From: Euptelea pleiosperma
Lineage: Eukaryota; Streptophyta; Magnoliopsida; Ranunculales; Eupteleaceae
Length of the DNA stretch: 64,000 bases
Assembly: GCA_035048495.1 (NCBI GenBank)
Contig: CM068549.1
Span: 14,293,103 to 14,357,102 of the forward strand
Direction of reading: 5' to 3'
Below, one piece after another: positions 34,376-46,963 of the stretch. Numbering within the stretch: position 1 is the first letter of the stretch; each line of letters begins with the position of its first letter. The translations under genes were made by a program, and so were the position numbers. The notes under the pieces were generated by a model that saw nothing but the letters and a program-made list of their open reading frames with translations, had not been told where the DNA came from and made no database searches.

Positions 34376-37300
34376 CATACCCCCCTATGACTTGGTCCAA
34401 GGTCAGTTGACCAATGTTTACCCGAGTTGACTATAATATTTTACATTAAAAGACAGAAATATGCTTGTCTTCAACCATGGAACAAGGGTTTGGATCAAAA
34501 CTAAACCCCCAAATCAAATGGATGTGGTGGAGTACGGCAAGCCAAGAGATACCAATGGGTTAGTTGTCCATCACCGGAGACCAACCCACCGGAGTCTCAT
34601 GCCGGTCATCCACTACTTTGGTGAAAATTAAAAAACCCTTTGGTATCCGGAGTTCTCTTTTTTTTTTTTTTAAACACCAACTTAAAAAAAAAAAAAAAAA
34701 AACTTCTAGGGCTGAAGTGGCATTGTATTTGTAATACAAATATTAAGCTCTAAATCTTTTTTTGGTATCTCAACTAGCATTGGGGATTCCCACTCCATAT
34801 ATTGATTGGATATTTTTGAACAATAATAGTTAGGAGATCATCCATTTTCAAGCTAAAATTGGATGGGAAATACAAGCTCGAGTCTATAGTCGGACCACCC
34901 AATAGTTTTTTAATTTTTGTCGGAGTGGTGGATGACATGCATGAGACTCTGGTCATTTGATTTGACTTGCCATCCAACAAAGCCATTTGATTTGGAGGGT
35001 TTGATTTTGGTCCAAACCCTTGGCGCTCTCTCCTTTTTTTCACAATTTTTTCTAAAAATATCCCCACTTCCTAAAACACCCTTTGCCCCCTTTGAATATG
35101 GATGACACTCTTATGGGTATTTCGGACTTTTAAAACCAATCTATTTGTTTCTGAAAATGCATCCAATGGTTTCAAATTTAACAATTTTTTTTTCCAATAG
35201 CATTAATATGGTATTGAATGGGATAACTAAAAGTTATTTTTTTATTTTTATTTTTAATTCATACATGTCTCTCCATATCCCAATTAAATTTCTTAATTTA
35301 TTCTTAGTTTCCTCTTTATTTTCATTATCTTTCCATCTTTTTAACCTTGACGTCTTTAAAATTTATGTACAACTCTTTCTTCCTCACGTGTTTCCAATTC
35401 TTCTTTAAAAGCCTCCTTGATACATTCCCCTTTCCTAATATCTACCTCAATAACATAAACAAAATGACTCCATTTAATTAAATATTTTCTAAAGTTTTTT
35501 AGGAAGTTTCTAATTCTCTCATCTATTTAATGCTTTGCTAAATACTTTTAGAAATTTTAAAAATAAAACAACTCACGTCTCTCTCCTAAGACCGATCCTC
35601 CTTCCAAAACACCTTATCTTATTTTTTCAAGAGTCCGTCTAGAGCTACACCCACTTCTTACACCCATTTCTTACTCCCAATCTCATTCCCCTATTAGAAA
35701 ATTCAAGAGTTCTAATTACTGCTGATGTGGCACCTTTTTTTTTCTTATATTTGGCATAGCTCAAGCCGAGCTATTTAAATTTAATGCTCCTTTCAATTTT
35801 CCAATCAAATAGCTCTTTTTTTAAGCAAGTTTTTCTGGTTGGACGACCCAAAGAAGAAACTTTCTTCGTTCTAAAAGCAAAACAAAACAAAAACAAAAGA
35901 AGAACAAATTTTCTAGGTCTCTCTCAAACCAACAAGAAGAAACCCTCTAAAACTAAAAGAAGAACGAGAAAACAAAGACGATGAGCTTGATGTTGGAATC
36001 CAACGCTAACTTCTTCCAACTTTCATGATGATAAGTTCATAACACTTTTAACGATTATAATGATTTGGTGTTTCGTTTTGACTCTATCATGGGTAGTGGT
36101 AGAGGAGTTAAACTGAGGGTCTTACCTTTTTGATCAATAGCCATAGGTTGGACTGATACAATAAAGAGTTTTTACATCCAATCCAAGATGACCCATTGAT
36201 CTAACAATCTAGATCTAACTATGAGTACGGTGTTAGATATGGAAGGCTGTATTGGGGATGAGTCTATTTTTGGACAAATGTATTTTTGAGAAAAAATAAA
36301 CACTAAGTACTACTCCAAAGTTCAAAAATAATGCTCGAACCCTATAACTAAAAAACAACCCAAGAAAAAATTTCAATTCCTTAGAAACTGATATAATGAA
36401 TTGCTTAAATAATTGCTTTTTACATTTCCTATTATACTATATTAATTACGTTTACAAAATCCATATGATGACCACTTGACCTCACATAACAACCGCTCTT
36501 TAATATTAAAATTTTAAGAAAAAATTCATTAAATTCACCCGTTTAAACCTCTAAACGGTTCATAATCCAATTAAAGAGTTCTTAACTTTTCTCACTTGGT
36601 AATTTTAAATTTTTTCAGACATTGTCTCTTCATGCAATCCATGAATCAAATATCCTTTTTTAACATTAGTAAAAAAAATTATATGTTATAGTCTATTTTG
36701 TACGACATGGTTTTTTCTTTCTTTATTTATTTTCTATTTTTTTTTTTAGATTGAATGAGCCTAGCTCTAATTTATATTTCAATCAAACCCTTCCATACAA
36801 TACGTTCCAAAAAAATATATTGCTCTCATTAAAATAATAAAAACTAAAATTTCTCAATTTTATATGTATTAAATAAGATATGATTATACATGCAGAAAAA
36901 TTTTATTTTTTCATATAATATTTTTTGGATTAATTAGATTTTTTCATATCAAAGATGTTTGGTAATTTTTACTGAATTTTTTAATTACATTGCTATTGTG
37001 CTAAAATTATGGATTTTTTTAAGAGGCTTTTCTTCTGATAATAGTTTATAAAGCTAGATTATTATAGTTTGAATTATGTATTTTTTACATTTTGAACTAA
37101 TAAAGTATTTTAAAAATTTAACTTATGGGTTTATAAACCTTGTTATTGTAGATATATAAATAACTAATTTTTTTGGTTTTGGGTCCTTAGAGTTTGCATG
37201 TTTTTTAGATTAATTTTTATTCTTCTATACTAGGGTACTTCATATTTTATGAACCTATAGTTATAAAGCTCTACTATTGCGGTTTAAATAACGTGTTTTT

Positions 37301-37594
37301 TGAACTAAATTTTTTTTAAATGTTTCTCTAACATTTTTTACAAAGCCCTATAATTGTATTTGAAATTTTATTTAAGGATTTTTTAAGAGATTTTTTTTAA
37401 TCATCGATTTGTATTAAACATAATTATTTTATTTTAATATTTTTATAGTTAGTATTCTGTTCGTATTTTTTTAATCATTTTTATCTATGAATTTATATAA
37501 CCCAAATATTGTAGTTAGAATATGAATTTTTTTTTTAAAACTAAGGCGTTTGATATCTTTTTTTTCTAAATTTTTAGTTATGGGTTTATAAAAC
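34376..37594. other. AT-rich intergenic sequence with degenerate repeats
   Basis: No gene is supported. It includes T and A homopolymer tracts (34662-34701) and very AT-rich DNA from 36000. In the last kilobase the phrase GGGTTTATAAAACCCTA and degraded versions recur roughly every 100-150 bp (about 37130, 37265, 37340, 37495, 37585). The same phrases continue beyond the LTR element at 43560-43760, so that element split an older degenerate tandem repeat. Confidence 0.45.
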
Positions 37595-37599
37595 CCTAC

Positions 37600-38053
37600 T
37601 GTGGGGGAAAAATCTCTAGAAGCCGTCGGATGATCCTCCACCTCCCCAAATAACAGTCAATTACTAAGAAGTATAAAGAACAGTAAAGAAAGAGAGCCAC
37701 GGGAGAATGAGAGAGAGAGAGAGAGACGACCATTTTTACGAGGTCCGTCATTAGAGCTCCGACGACTACGTTATCGGCCTCATAGAGGGCAATCTACTAT
37801 AATCTTCTATTGTGTTACACCGTTCTGAGTTACATCCGGCATCCTAGATCCCCCAACAATGGTGTGAAGGGTACTATTTATAAAAAATTATCTAAGAAGT
37901 TAGCTAACTACAAGGAGTTCAGGGAGTTGATGGTAACTGTAAACAGTTAAGGGAGTTGATCTAGTGCATCATAAGAGATGCTAAGGTATAGCAGGATGTA
38001 CAGTAATAGTGAGTTTAGACATCGGAATTTGTGTCAGAAAATTTGGGTACACA
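37600..38053 (-). repeat. 3' LTR of LARD-like element
   Basis: 454 bp, matching 42966-43511 apart from point changes and a much shorter GA tract (about 37709-37723). Shared phrases include GAAGCCGTCGGATGATCCTC and CCCCCAACAATGGTGT. Confidence 0.88.
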
Positions 38054-38394
38054 CATAGCCCCCTCTCGGTGGTGGAGCTCGACTGTGGGAGATGGTCCGC
38101 CTCCGAGAAGATCAAAAAGTAGATCCATTTTATATGAGTTTGAACTTTCTGGAGAATTTTTAGAAGAGCTCCGGGAGCGTTCATGTCGAAGCACATGGGA
38201 GCATATTCGTCTGACCGTGGCGATGACGTTGATGTAATGATGGGTGATGTATGATGAAGAATGATAATGATGAATGATGGTGATGATTGATGATGATGAT
38301 GAATGATTTATGCTGAGGCCTCGTGACTCGAGGTCCTGTAAAAAGTACTTAGGCCTGTCGGAATAAGATTCTTGGCCTCTTGGATATGTGCATG

Positions 38395-38850
38395 TTAAGT
38401 TGACACCCCTTAGGATGAAATTACCCTGGACCCCGAAGGATAATACTGTCTGTCAAGGTCCCGTTCTACCTTAGGCTTGTAGGCTATGAAGGACTTGGGT
38501 GCCTTGGCCTATGATCTGTAGGACTTTTGGGCTCCCTTTGGAGAGGTGTTAGTTGGGTTATCACCCCTCAGAATGAAACTATGTCGGACCCCGATGGATG
38601 ATACTGCCTGTCAAGGTCCCATTTTGCCTTTGACTTTAAGCCGAGAAGGACTTGGGTGCTTTGGCCTGTTTTGGACAAGATTTCTTCCTCCTTCGGAGAG
38701 GGATACAGTTAACATGCATCAAGGTGGACTGTGCCTGCTCTTGAAGGATGTCAACCATATGTGTCAAGGTCCTGTTTCGCCTTTGGCTGTGAGAGGAGAA
38801 GGACTTGGGTGCCTTGGCCTACTTTAGACAGGACTTTTTGCCCTCGTGGG
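38395..38850. repeat. About 155-bp tandem repeat, three copies, in LARD
   Basis: The phrase TGTCAAGGTCC recurs at 38451, 38609 and 38762 with flanking text conserved (AAGGACTTGGGTGC(C/T)TTGGCCT, GAAACTATGTCGGACCCC-like). Copies are diverged. No coding frame is conserved through all three. Confidence 0.7.
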
Positions 38851-39499
38851 GGTCTTTTTTGCGATGGAGATTGATTGTTGACGAAACCTCCAGTGTTGAG
38901 AGTTCATATATGAGGCTCCCAGTTTGATATAGATGTATGATTCTTGTCGATTGACCTATGCTGATTGGCTGAGATCTTTGCTCATTAGTTTGAGAAGTTG
39001 GTTACTTCTTTATGTTTTTTTCTGAGAGGTGTGATGTTCCCTTGAGAGGCAACTAGTAAGACGTCATTGTTTTGATCGAGTTAATTTAGAGCTGTAGCTG
39101 TGCCGGCTGATGAAGTGGTTGATTGCGAGACAACGTTTGTTGGCGTAATGTTGCACTATGAGAGATATAGGCTGCTTGTGATGTAAGGTTTGTCCGTAAG
39201 GGGCTGGCTGTTAGATGTTATGCTACCGGTCAAGTTGTAAGTTGGCCGAGAGATAAAGCTTGTCGACTAGCTTGATGCTGGCCGTTGGGTAAGAGTATTG
39301 GCCGTGAGACTATCTGTGAGATGTTGCATATGTTCACTTGAGAGAAGCTGTTGATCGGAAGCTGACGGCCAATGGGAGGGTTGAACGTGTCGCTGTTCTA
39401 ATAACACTGTATCTGCATTTTTAAGAGGCGTGACAGGTGAGGTTGTCGGGGATTCCTTTACGGCTACAACTTTTTCTTCTCTTTCGTTTCTTCTTGTTG

Positions 39500-40310
39500 G
39501 TGGTCATGTTGTAGATCGGCCATGGAGACAAGGGGCCGAGGTGGATCATGTCGGCAGGTCATGTTTGAGCATGGCGCCAAGGTGCCCCGAAGAAGAGCAT
39601 GGCGGCAAGGGGCCGTGTTCGAGCACATCGACAAGGTGGTCATGGTTGAGCATGGCGGCAAAGGGCCGAGGTGGATCATGTTGGCATGTTGTGCTTGAGC
39701 ATGGCGGCAAGGTGTCCAAGATCGAGTACGTTGGCAAGTGCCGAGTTGGAGTATGTCGGCAAGGTGGCTGAGTTAAGCATGTCGGCAAGATGACCGACTT
39801 GAGCATGTCGGCAAGTGTCCAAGGTTGAGCATGTCAGCAAGGTGGCCGAGGAGGAACATGGCAGCAAGGGGCCGGAGTGAACATATCGGAAAGGGTCCGA
39901 GGTGAGCATAACGGCGAGATAGCCGTGTTTTAGCATGTCAGAAAGGTGGCTAAGTTGATAATGTCGGCAAGATGACCGACTTGAGCATGTTGGCAAGGTG
40001 GAGCATGTCGGCAAGGTGGCTGAGGAGGAGCATGGCGGCAAGCGGGCAGAGTGAACATGTCGGCAAGGGTCCGAGGTGAGCATGATGACCAGATTGCCGT
40101 TTTTGAGCATGGCAGCAAGGTGCCCGATGAGGAACATGGCGGCAAGGGGCTGTGGTCGAGTACATCGGCAAGGTGGTCATGTCGACAAAGTAGTTGAGGT
40201 GGAGGATGTCGGCAAGGTGGCCGAGGTAGAGTATGTTGGCAAGGTGGCTGAGTTGGAGAATGTCGGCAAGGTGGTTGAGGTGGAGAACGTCGGCAAGGGG
40301 TTTTTCCCTC
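39500..40310. repeat. GAGCATGTCGGCAAGGTGGCCGAG minisatellite in LARD
   Basis: Some two dozen variant units of about 24-36 bp built on GAGCATGTCGGCAAGG and GGCCGAGGTGG. GC content is clearly higher than in the surroundings. The repeat keeps many overlapping frames open on both strands, which explains the apparent ORFs here; none has a known domain. Confidence 0.85.
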
Positions 40311-42944
40311 ATTTTTTTTTTTGAAGTTAGCATCCATTTCCGAGAGGTGCTCGGATGGTGGCATTGCCGTGCCGGCTAGTAGCTAGGTGGCGCTGGGATG
40401 CTGGTCCACTATTTGAAGTTATCGTAGGTCGATGTTAGAGTACATCTAGCAACTCGGATGTGTCGGTGTTAGAGTGGGGTTGGAGGTCGGCCATAGCTTT
40501 TGGAGATGGGTGGTGTGCACACCAAGTATGGTGTGGTGCCACACACCTAATCAGTCCCAAGTATGTCTTTTCTCATGGCTCTTGTTTTTCTCATTTGCTT
40601 CTTTTTTTTTTATTTTTTTTTTCTTTTCTTTTCTCCTTCTTCTTCCTCTTTTTTTTTTGTCTTTTTTTTTACGTACTGTGCGTAGAGTACAAATGGTACG
40701 GGACGACGTCTTCACTAAGCCGAGAAGAAAAATAAGTTAGACGAATGGAGACCTCGAAAACCTTTCTTCTCCTTTATATATTTATTTATTTTTAAGTTGA
40801 TGTCTTCACCCTTTGTCGCGGTGAGGATACTCGGAGTTTGAAGAAAGAAGTCATGCAGTTATGGAGGTGCAGGCCTAACATGTGGAGGTGCTCGGGAGAT
40901 CAACCCTTCGTTTACAAGTTGATGGGGTTTACAAGTTGGTGGAGTGGCTGTCATGCATGGCTGGAAGCATTGAAAGCTGCTGGTTGGTTGACAGGTGTAA
41001 ATGATGTTGTTGACAGGTGCTGAATTTTCAGTCCAATGGCTATGGAAAGCTGGGAGTTATGGAGCTGCACATAGAGCCAACGGCTAGGGCATACCGACTA
41101 ACTAGAGTTGTTGACCTGCATATGATGGTGATCTGCTGAGAGGCATTGTTAGGTGTGTCATTCATCCGAGAGATGGAGATTGATTGGCAGCCCGTGAGGT
41201 GCCGTGAATCGAATTGCTTTGAATTGAGGCTCGCCGACTAGTTGGGTAGGGAAATTTGATTCATAAAAGAGGTGGTTTTTTTTTTCCAAACAATGATGGC
41301 ACATAGTTAGGGTGCTGACTGATGTAGTCGGTTGCATGCTAGTGGATGCATGGTGAGATTGTTTGCTGATGTGGTTGCTATGCATGGTGCGCATGCAAGT
41401 TGCATGATGCGCTCGGTTGGCCATGGATCTTTCTTCGTTTTAATCAAATGACCACGCTGATCATTAGGCTAGCTATAAATATTTGCCGAGATGGAGGCAA
41501 CCATGGAGCCATCGTGGATGGATCATCGGACGGTGCCGTGGCAGATAGAAGTCTGTGGAGTGCTGGATGGGTGAAGTGGCTAGGTGGAGAAGTGTTGCTA
41601 GGGATCGAATTGGCCGAGAGTGGTCAGGATTTGCTAGCATCTAGGTCGGAAAAGATGTTGTCCGTGCTACATTCGGCATGTTGGTCGGGCTTCCTTAGGC
41701 AGAGAAGGCCAATAGTCAAGCCATGGAGGAACATGGCTGGTGTGTCGGCCGTGCTATGAGGATGTCGGCAAGCTTATAGTGGGTGTCGGCGATCATTGGG
41801 TGACGTAGTAGACGGTGGAGACACTAGCCCCGTTTACGGGTTGTGGAGCCATACACCGAATCAGCCCTATGTCTAATATTGTCTCCCCGGCATCTTCTTC
41901 TTTTCTGTTATCTTTCTTCTGTGAGAGAGGGGATGCTGGTCGAGTTTGTTATAAGTGCGTTGGTGTGCATGTTGTGTGTATACATGTACAATAAAGGAAA
42001 GCAAAAAAGTGATTGATGTGCACACCAAGTATAGTGTGTTGTCGTACACCTAATCAGCCCCAAAACAACTCATCTCCTTCACGGCTCTGCACGCTTCTTT
42101 ACGTGCTATATCTTTTTTATGCTTTTGACTCTGACATTTTCTTTTCACTATTGTCTTTTGTTAATGTCTTACTTTTGGGTCTGATTGAGTGTTCGTCACA
42201 CACTCAATTGGACCCCCAAAAAACTACTTTCATCCATCCTCTTTTTTTTTTTGCTCTCTGTTTTATTCTTTTGACTTTTCCTCGAGCTGTACTTCTCTTC
42301 TGCACATACGTCAAAGGAGCATGGAGGGCATCGAATGGCTTTATGGCAGCAAGCCTTTACTTCTCATACATCCGTCTTTTCCTTGAGGAGGAACTTTTGC
42401 GGTGACTCTCGTGGAAACTTAATCTCCTTACTTCTCCACTTTTCTTCTTTTTTAATTTTTTTTTTGTTTTTGGTCGATGGAGCAAAGCAAGCGATGCCGG
42501 GATAGATGATGTATGAGGTGGTGTTGATGCCGATCATTTTCGGCTGAGGGGGGTATTTTAGCCGAGGTGGACAAAATTAGCGTGTAGGCCGACAACTATG
42601 GAGGTGCTACCTAGTGTTGGAGGTTCAGATTGTGGATCTGTAGATCTTGGTGCTAAGTGTTGGTTTGATTCAAGGCCGGAGCTAACGATCATCAGCCATG
42701 ATGCTGAGTTGACGAAGATCCACATAAATAGTAACGATTATCTTGATTTTGGCGAACACTGATGATGAAGGCCAACCTAGTTTGGTTGATTGAGTCGCTT
42801 GTCAGAGTGTGGAGGTAGTCGGCCATGATGCTTCTAATCCGGCAATAATGACAAATGGGCTTGACCTTGCATATCAAGATCTTGATCATGATGTAGTTCT
42901 TCTTCTGTAATTTTTTGTTGGAGAAACACAGCTTTGAGTTTGTT

Positions 42945-42960
42945 CCCACAGACGGCGCCA
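42945..42960 (-). other. Primer-binding site of LARD-like element
   Basis: On the minus strand TGGCGCCGTCTGTGGG starts five bases from the 5' LTR. The TGGCGCC start is the common retrotransposon primer site complementary to a tRNA 3' end, probably Asp type. Confidence 0.75.
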
Positions 42961-42965
42961 AAAGA

Positions 42966-43511
<546 letters not shown>

Positions 43512-43516
43512 CCTGC

Positions 43517-44046
43517 TATCGTGATTAAAATTATGATTTTTTTTTAGCTAAGGATTTTTAAATTTTTTCTTAATTATTTACTTATGGATTTATAGAAGCT
43601 TATTTTTGTAATTAGATATAATTAAAAGAAATATTTTTAGTTATAAATTTTAGAGTAGTGTTTTTTATAAGTTAGGATTCTATCCGTTATGGTTGTGAGT
43701 TCATAAAACCATGTTTGTAACTAGAATTGAAGCTTTTTTCATACTGAATTAATAACTAAAAGTCTTTCTTGAATTATTTTTTGACCAGTAGGCAATTGTC
43801 CGGAGATCAATTTTCATCTTTTCACTCTCGATTAATTACATCATAAAATCTTTAAGATCTCTCAATAGTTACTAAATTATCTCCACTAGGAAACATTAAA
43901 AAAAACTTATTTAAAAAAATTTATTAATATTGACAGATTCCTATATTGATTTTATTTATTATAATTTTTACTTTTAAATTTTCATGCTTAGCATAATAAG
44001 GTATTTTTATTAGCACGGGTTTTCATTACTAGTTTAATTATAAGGG
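43517..44046. other. AT-rich continuation of the sequence split by the LARD
   Basis: Resumes the degenerate TTATAAAACC(A/C)T repeat of 37000-37595. At 44008-44032 the phrase TTAGCACGGG ... ACTAG followed by T resembles a Helitron 3' end, but no clean hairpin and no matching 5' end were found. No gene. Confidence 0.35.
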
Positions 44047-45019
44047 TCAGGATCAGGTAGGGCTACAACTCGGGCGGGTTGGGTTGGTTTGGAGGTCAAC
44101 CCTAGCCCAACCCAACCTTAAGGGTTGTCAACCCTAGCCCAACCCAACCCAAGGTCAGGCCTAGATTTTCCAACCCTAACCCAACCCAATCGGGTTGGGT
44201 CGGGTTAGTCGGGTTGGTCAATTTCTTAAATTTTTATTGGTTGGAAATCTTGTTGAATTTTTTCATATTAAAATAATTCATCGGTCAATACAATAGCTGT
44301 TGTGCTAACCATTAAATAATAGCATAATTTCATTTCCAAAGCTCGTGAATGAAAATATGATATTTTCATAATAACGGAAAAGTTCATTAACTCAAATGCA
44401 TGATAAAAGTCACTAAAGAAATAACCAAAAACAATCGTTAGAGAAAAACACGATATTTTCACTATGAACCGATCACATAAAATGCCAAAATGTAGTTTCA
44501 ATGACATTTGGTAATATAATATCACACAAAGGTTGTAGTTACTAAGGACAAACATCCATGTGTTGCTGCATTTGCCAAAGTGTGGATATTTGTCGGCAAT
44601 ACTAATGGGTCAGGATCGGGGGACAACAATTTCATACAACATTTTTTACAACAAAAATTAGCGTCGGCCAATTTATAAATTAGAAGTATTGAAATAAGAT
44701 GGTTTTTGATAAGGATGATCTCTATAGTGAGGAGATCATCCTCACAAAAATTCAAATCAATCTAATATTCATAGACTGGTTTTACAAGTTGAAGAATTAT
44801 GGACGTTTATTTTTATCGTTAACTTGAAAACCACATTTGATGGGGTTAAAAATTTCAGAATAAGCTGATTTTTTTGTAGGGGTGATCCATATGATGAGGA
44901 GATCATCCTCACCAAAAACCAGCTATTGATTCATCTTCCATGTGGGTACATCAAAATTGTTGTATCACAGTATTTTTTACAACAATTTTGGCTTACCCAC
45001 ATGGAAGATGAATCAATAG

Positions 45020-45020
<1 letters not shown>

Positions 45021-45070
<50 letters not shown>
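45021..45070. repeat. (TA)n microsatellite
   Basis: Twenty-five TA units, ending exactly where the MITE at 45071 starts. The short TATATATA on the other side of that MITE is the duplicated target. Confidence 0.95.
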
Positions 45071-45072
<2 letters not shown>

Positions 45073-45465
45073 TCAGGATCTGGGGACAACATTTTCATAC
45101 AACATTTTTGACAACAAAAACTTGGTGCGGTTAAAATATAAATTTGAAGTTTTGGAGTGGGATGATTTTTGGGGAGGATAGTATCTATGGTGAGGAGATC
45201 ATCCTCACAAAAATTCAAATCATTCTGATGTTCGTAGACCAGCTTACAAGTTGAAGAATTATGGACTGTCTATTTTTATCATTAACTTGAAAACCACATT
45301 TGATGGGGTTAGAAATTTCAGAATGTGCTGATTTTTTGTAGGGGTGATCTATATTGCGTGGAGACAATCCTCCCCAAAAATCAGCTATTGATTCATCTTC
45401 CATGTGGGTACGCCAAAATTGTTGTAAAAAATGTTGTATAAAAATGTTGTCCCCTGATCCTGACC
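45071..45465. mobile_element. Mutator-like MITE inserted in a TA microsatellite
   Basis: 395-bp palindromic element with ends GGTCAGGATCTGGGGACAAC and GTTGTCCCCTGATCCTGACC. Flanks are atatatata and ctatatata (8 of 9 match). The interior matches 49441-49817. Confidence 0.75.
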
Positions 45466-45820
45466 CTATATATATATGGTAAGTCGGGCTCGGGTTGGGC
45501 CAAGCCACAACCCTAACCCAACCCAATTTGATCAGGTTACCAAAAATCTGGCCCAAGCCCAACCCGTCGGGCTCGGGTTGAGACCATCCAAGTTGCAGCG
45601 CTACAGGTGACACAAATTAAATTTCACACCAAAAAATTGGGGGGGGGGCTAATATATAAATTAGAAGTTTTGGAATGGGATGATTTTTGGTGAGGATGGT
45701 TTCTATGGTGAGGAGATCTCGCAAAAATTCAAATCATTCTGATATTCGTAGCTTGGTTTACAAGTTGAAGAATTATGGACCGTCTATTTTTTACCGTTAA
45801 CTTGGAATCCACATTTGATG

Positions 45821-46191
45821 GAGTAAAATTTGATGACATTGCTCAATATGAGCCACGTGGCATACTCTTAGAGGACTCTAACCGTATGGATGTTTAACCA
45901 ATCCCTAGGTGGACGTATAAACCAAAAATCAGATATATTAGTGATCTCAAACCTTTCGATCTTTGTACCTCAAATAATGGTCAATAATGCTCAAATTCCC
46001 ACGGTTAAAATCAACCCATGCAAATAATTCAAATCCAACTAATAATTGGGCTGATTTTTGGTTTTTAGGTCAATCTAGGGATTGGTTAAACATCGATAAA
46101 GTTAGAGTCATCTAAGAGTGTGCCACGTGGCTCATATGGAGCCTTGTCATCGGCCTTGATGACAGGGCACCCTGTCATCAAAGTTTTACTC
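45821..46191. mobile_element. Mutator-like MITE, GAGTAAAACTT type, perfect 9-bp duplication
   Basis: 371 bp with ends GAGTAAAATTTGATGACA and TGTCATCAAAGTTTTACTC, flanked by catttgatg at 45812-45820 and 46192-46200. Interior palindrome with CCACGTGGC near both ends. The target is another MITE of the GGGGTTAGAAATT family spanning about 45630-46330, so two generations of insertion are visible. Confidence 0.88.
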
Positions 46192-46330
46192 CATTTGATG
46201 GGGTTAGAAATTAAGGATGGACTGATTTGGTAGGGGTGATCTATATGGTGAGATCATCCTCACCAAAAATCAGCCATTGATTAATCTTCCACATGGGTAC
46301 GCCAAAATTGATGTGGAATTTTGTGTTCAA

Positions 46331-46963
46331 AAATGTGTTTTTGAGACAAGAAGCATGTTGATGGATTCATCCTCTCTCTTTCTCCGCAGTAGCTTCCACG
46401 GATGGGTCATCAACAAAGAAAAAGACGGGGGATTTGACTGAGTCTAGAAGATTCCAAGAGTCACTTGACAAGAAGAATACCAATACTATAACCTTCGTTA
46501 CCTTTGATTATTCTAAGTTTCTAATAGTACGTCCAATACTTGAAGTTGCTTTCGTGTTCCCTTGTTCTTGGCTCAAGCTACGAATTCAACAATTTCTGAT
46601 TTCTGACCAGAGAAGGAGAAAAGAAGGAATAGTATTATGAGATAACCTGACCCAAACAACAGAAAAATATTTTCATTTCTGCAAATTGGAAATCAGAATT
46701 TACGGTCCCAAAAAGTTATCAACAACTCCTTGAATGTAAGGAGATGTGATGTTGTTGATGTATACATCCTTGTAAAATTTAAAGATTCCATGGACATGGT
46801 CAATAAGCGAATCGATGATCAAGACCTCACAGTTCATGGCGCTGTCTAGTGGATGGGGAATAGTTCAAAAATCTAAATGTGAGCAGAGAGGAGATTGACA
46901 GTTTGAGAGTTACAATTTGGACAATTAAAAATTAAATTACTGTTTGTTGGGAGAATGAATTAA
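46331..46963. other. Intergenic, nothing recognised
   Basis: The open frame at 46434-46640 has no domain, no conserved start context and no neighbouring exon that extends it. No terminal repeats are seen. Confidence 0.4.

Larger units (their letters stand above)
44047..45612. mobile_element. Probable foldback element with AACCCAACCC arms, carrying MITEs
   Basis: Left arm (44059-44220, GGGCTACAACTCGGG then repeated GGGTTGGG/CAACCCAACCC) and right arm (45480-45607, ending GTTGCAGCGCTAC) are inverted copies. The ends resemble the TAGGGCTGCAAC termini of plant hAT-type MITEs. A convincing 8-bp duplication was not found. Inside sit a truncated GGGTCAGGATC-family MITE (about 44612-45015), a TA microsatellite (45021-45070) and an intact MITE (45071-45465). 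Confidence 0.45.

Noticed and set aside
39430..40364. Histidine- and cysteine-rich proteins on either strand
   Set aside because: All frames follow the minisatellite in the LARD interior, overlap on both strands and have no domain.
44008..44032. Helitron 3' end (AGCACGGG ... ACTAG, then T)
   Set aside because: No hairpin with a good stem and no matching 5' end on the plus strand.
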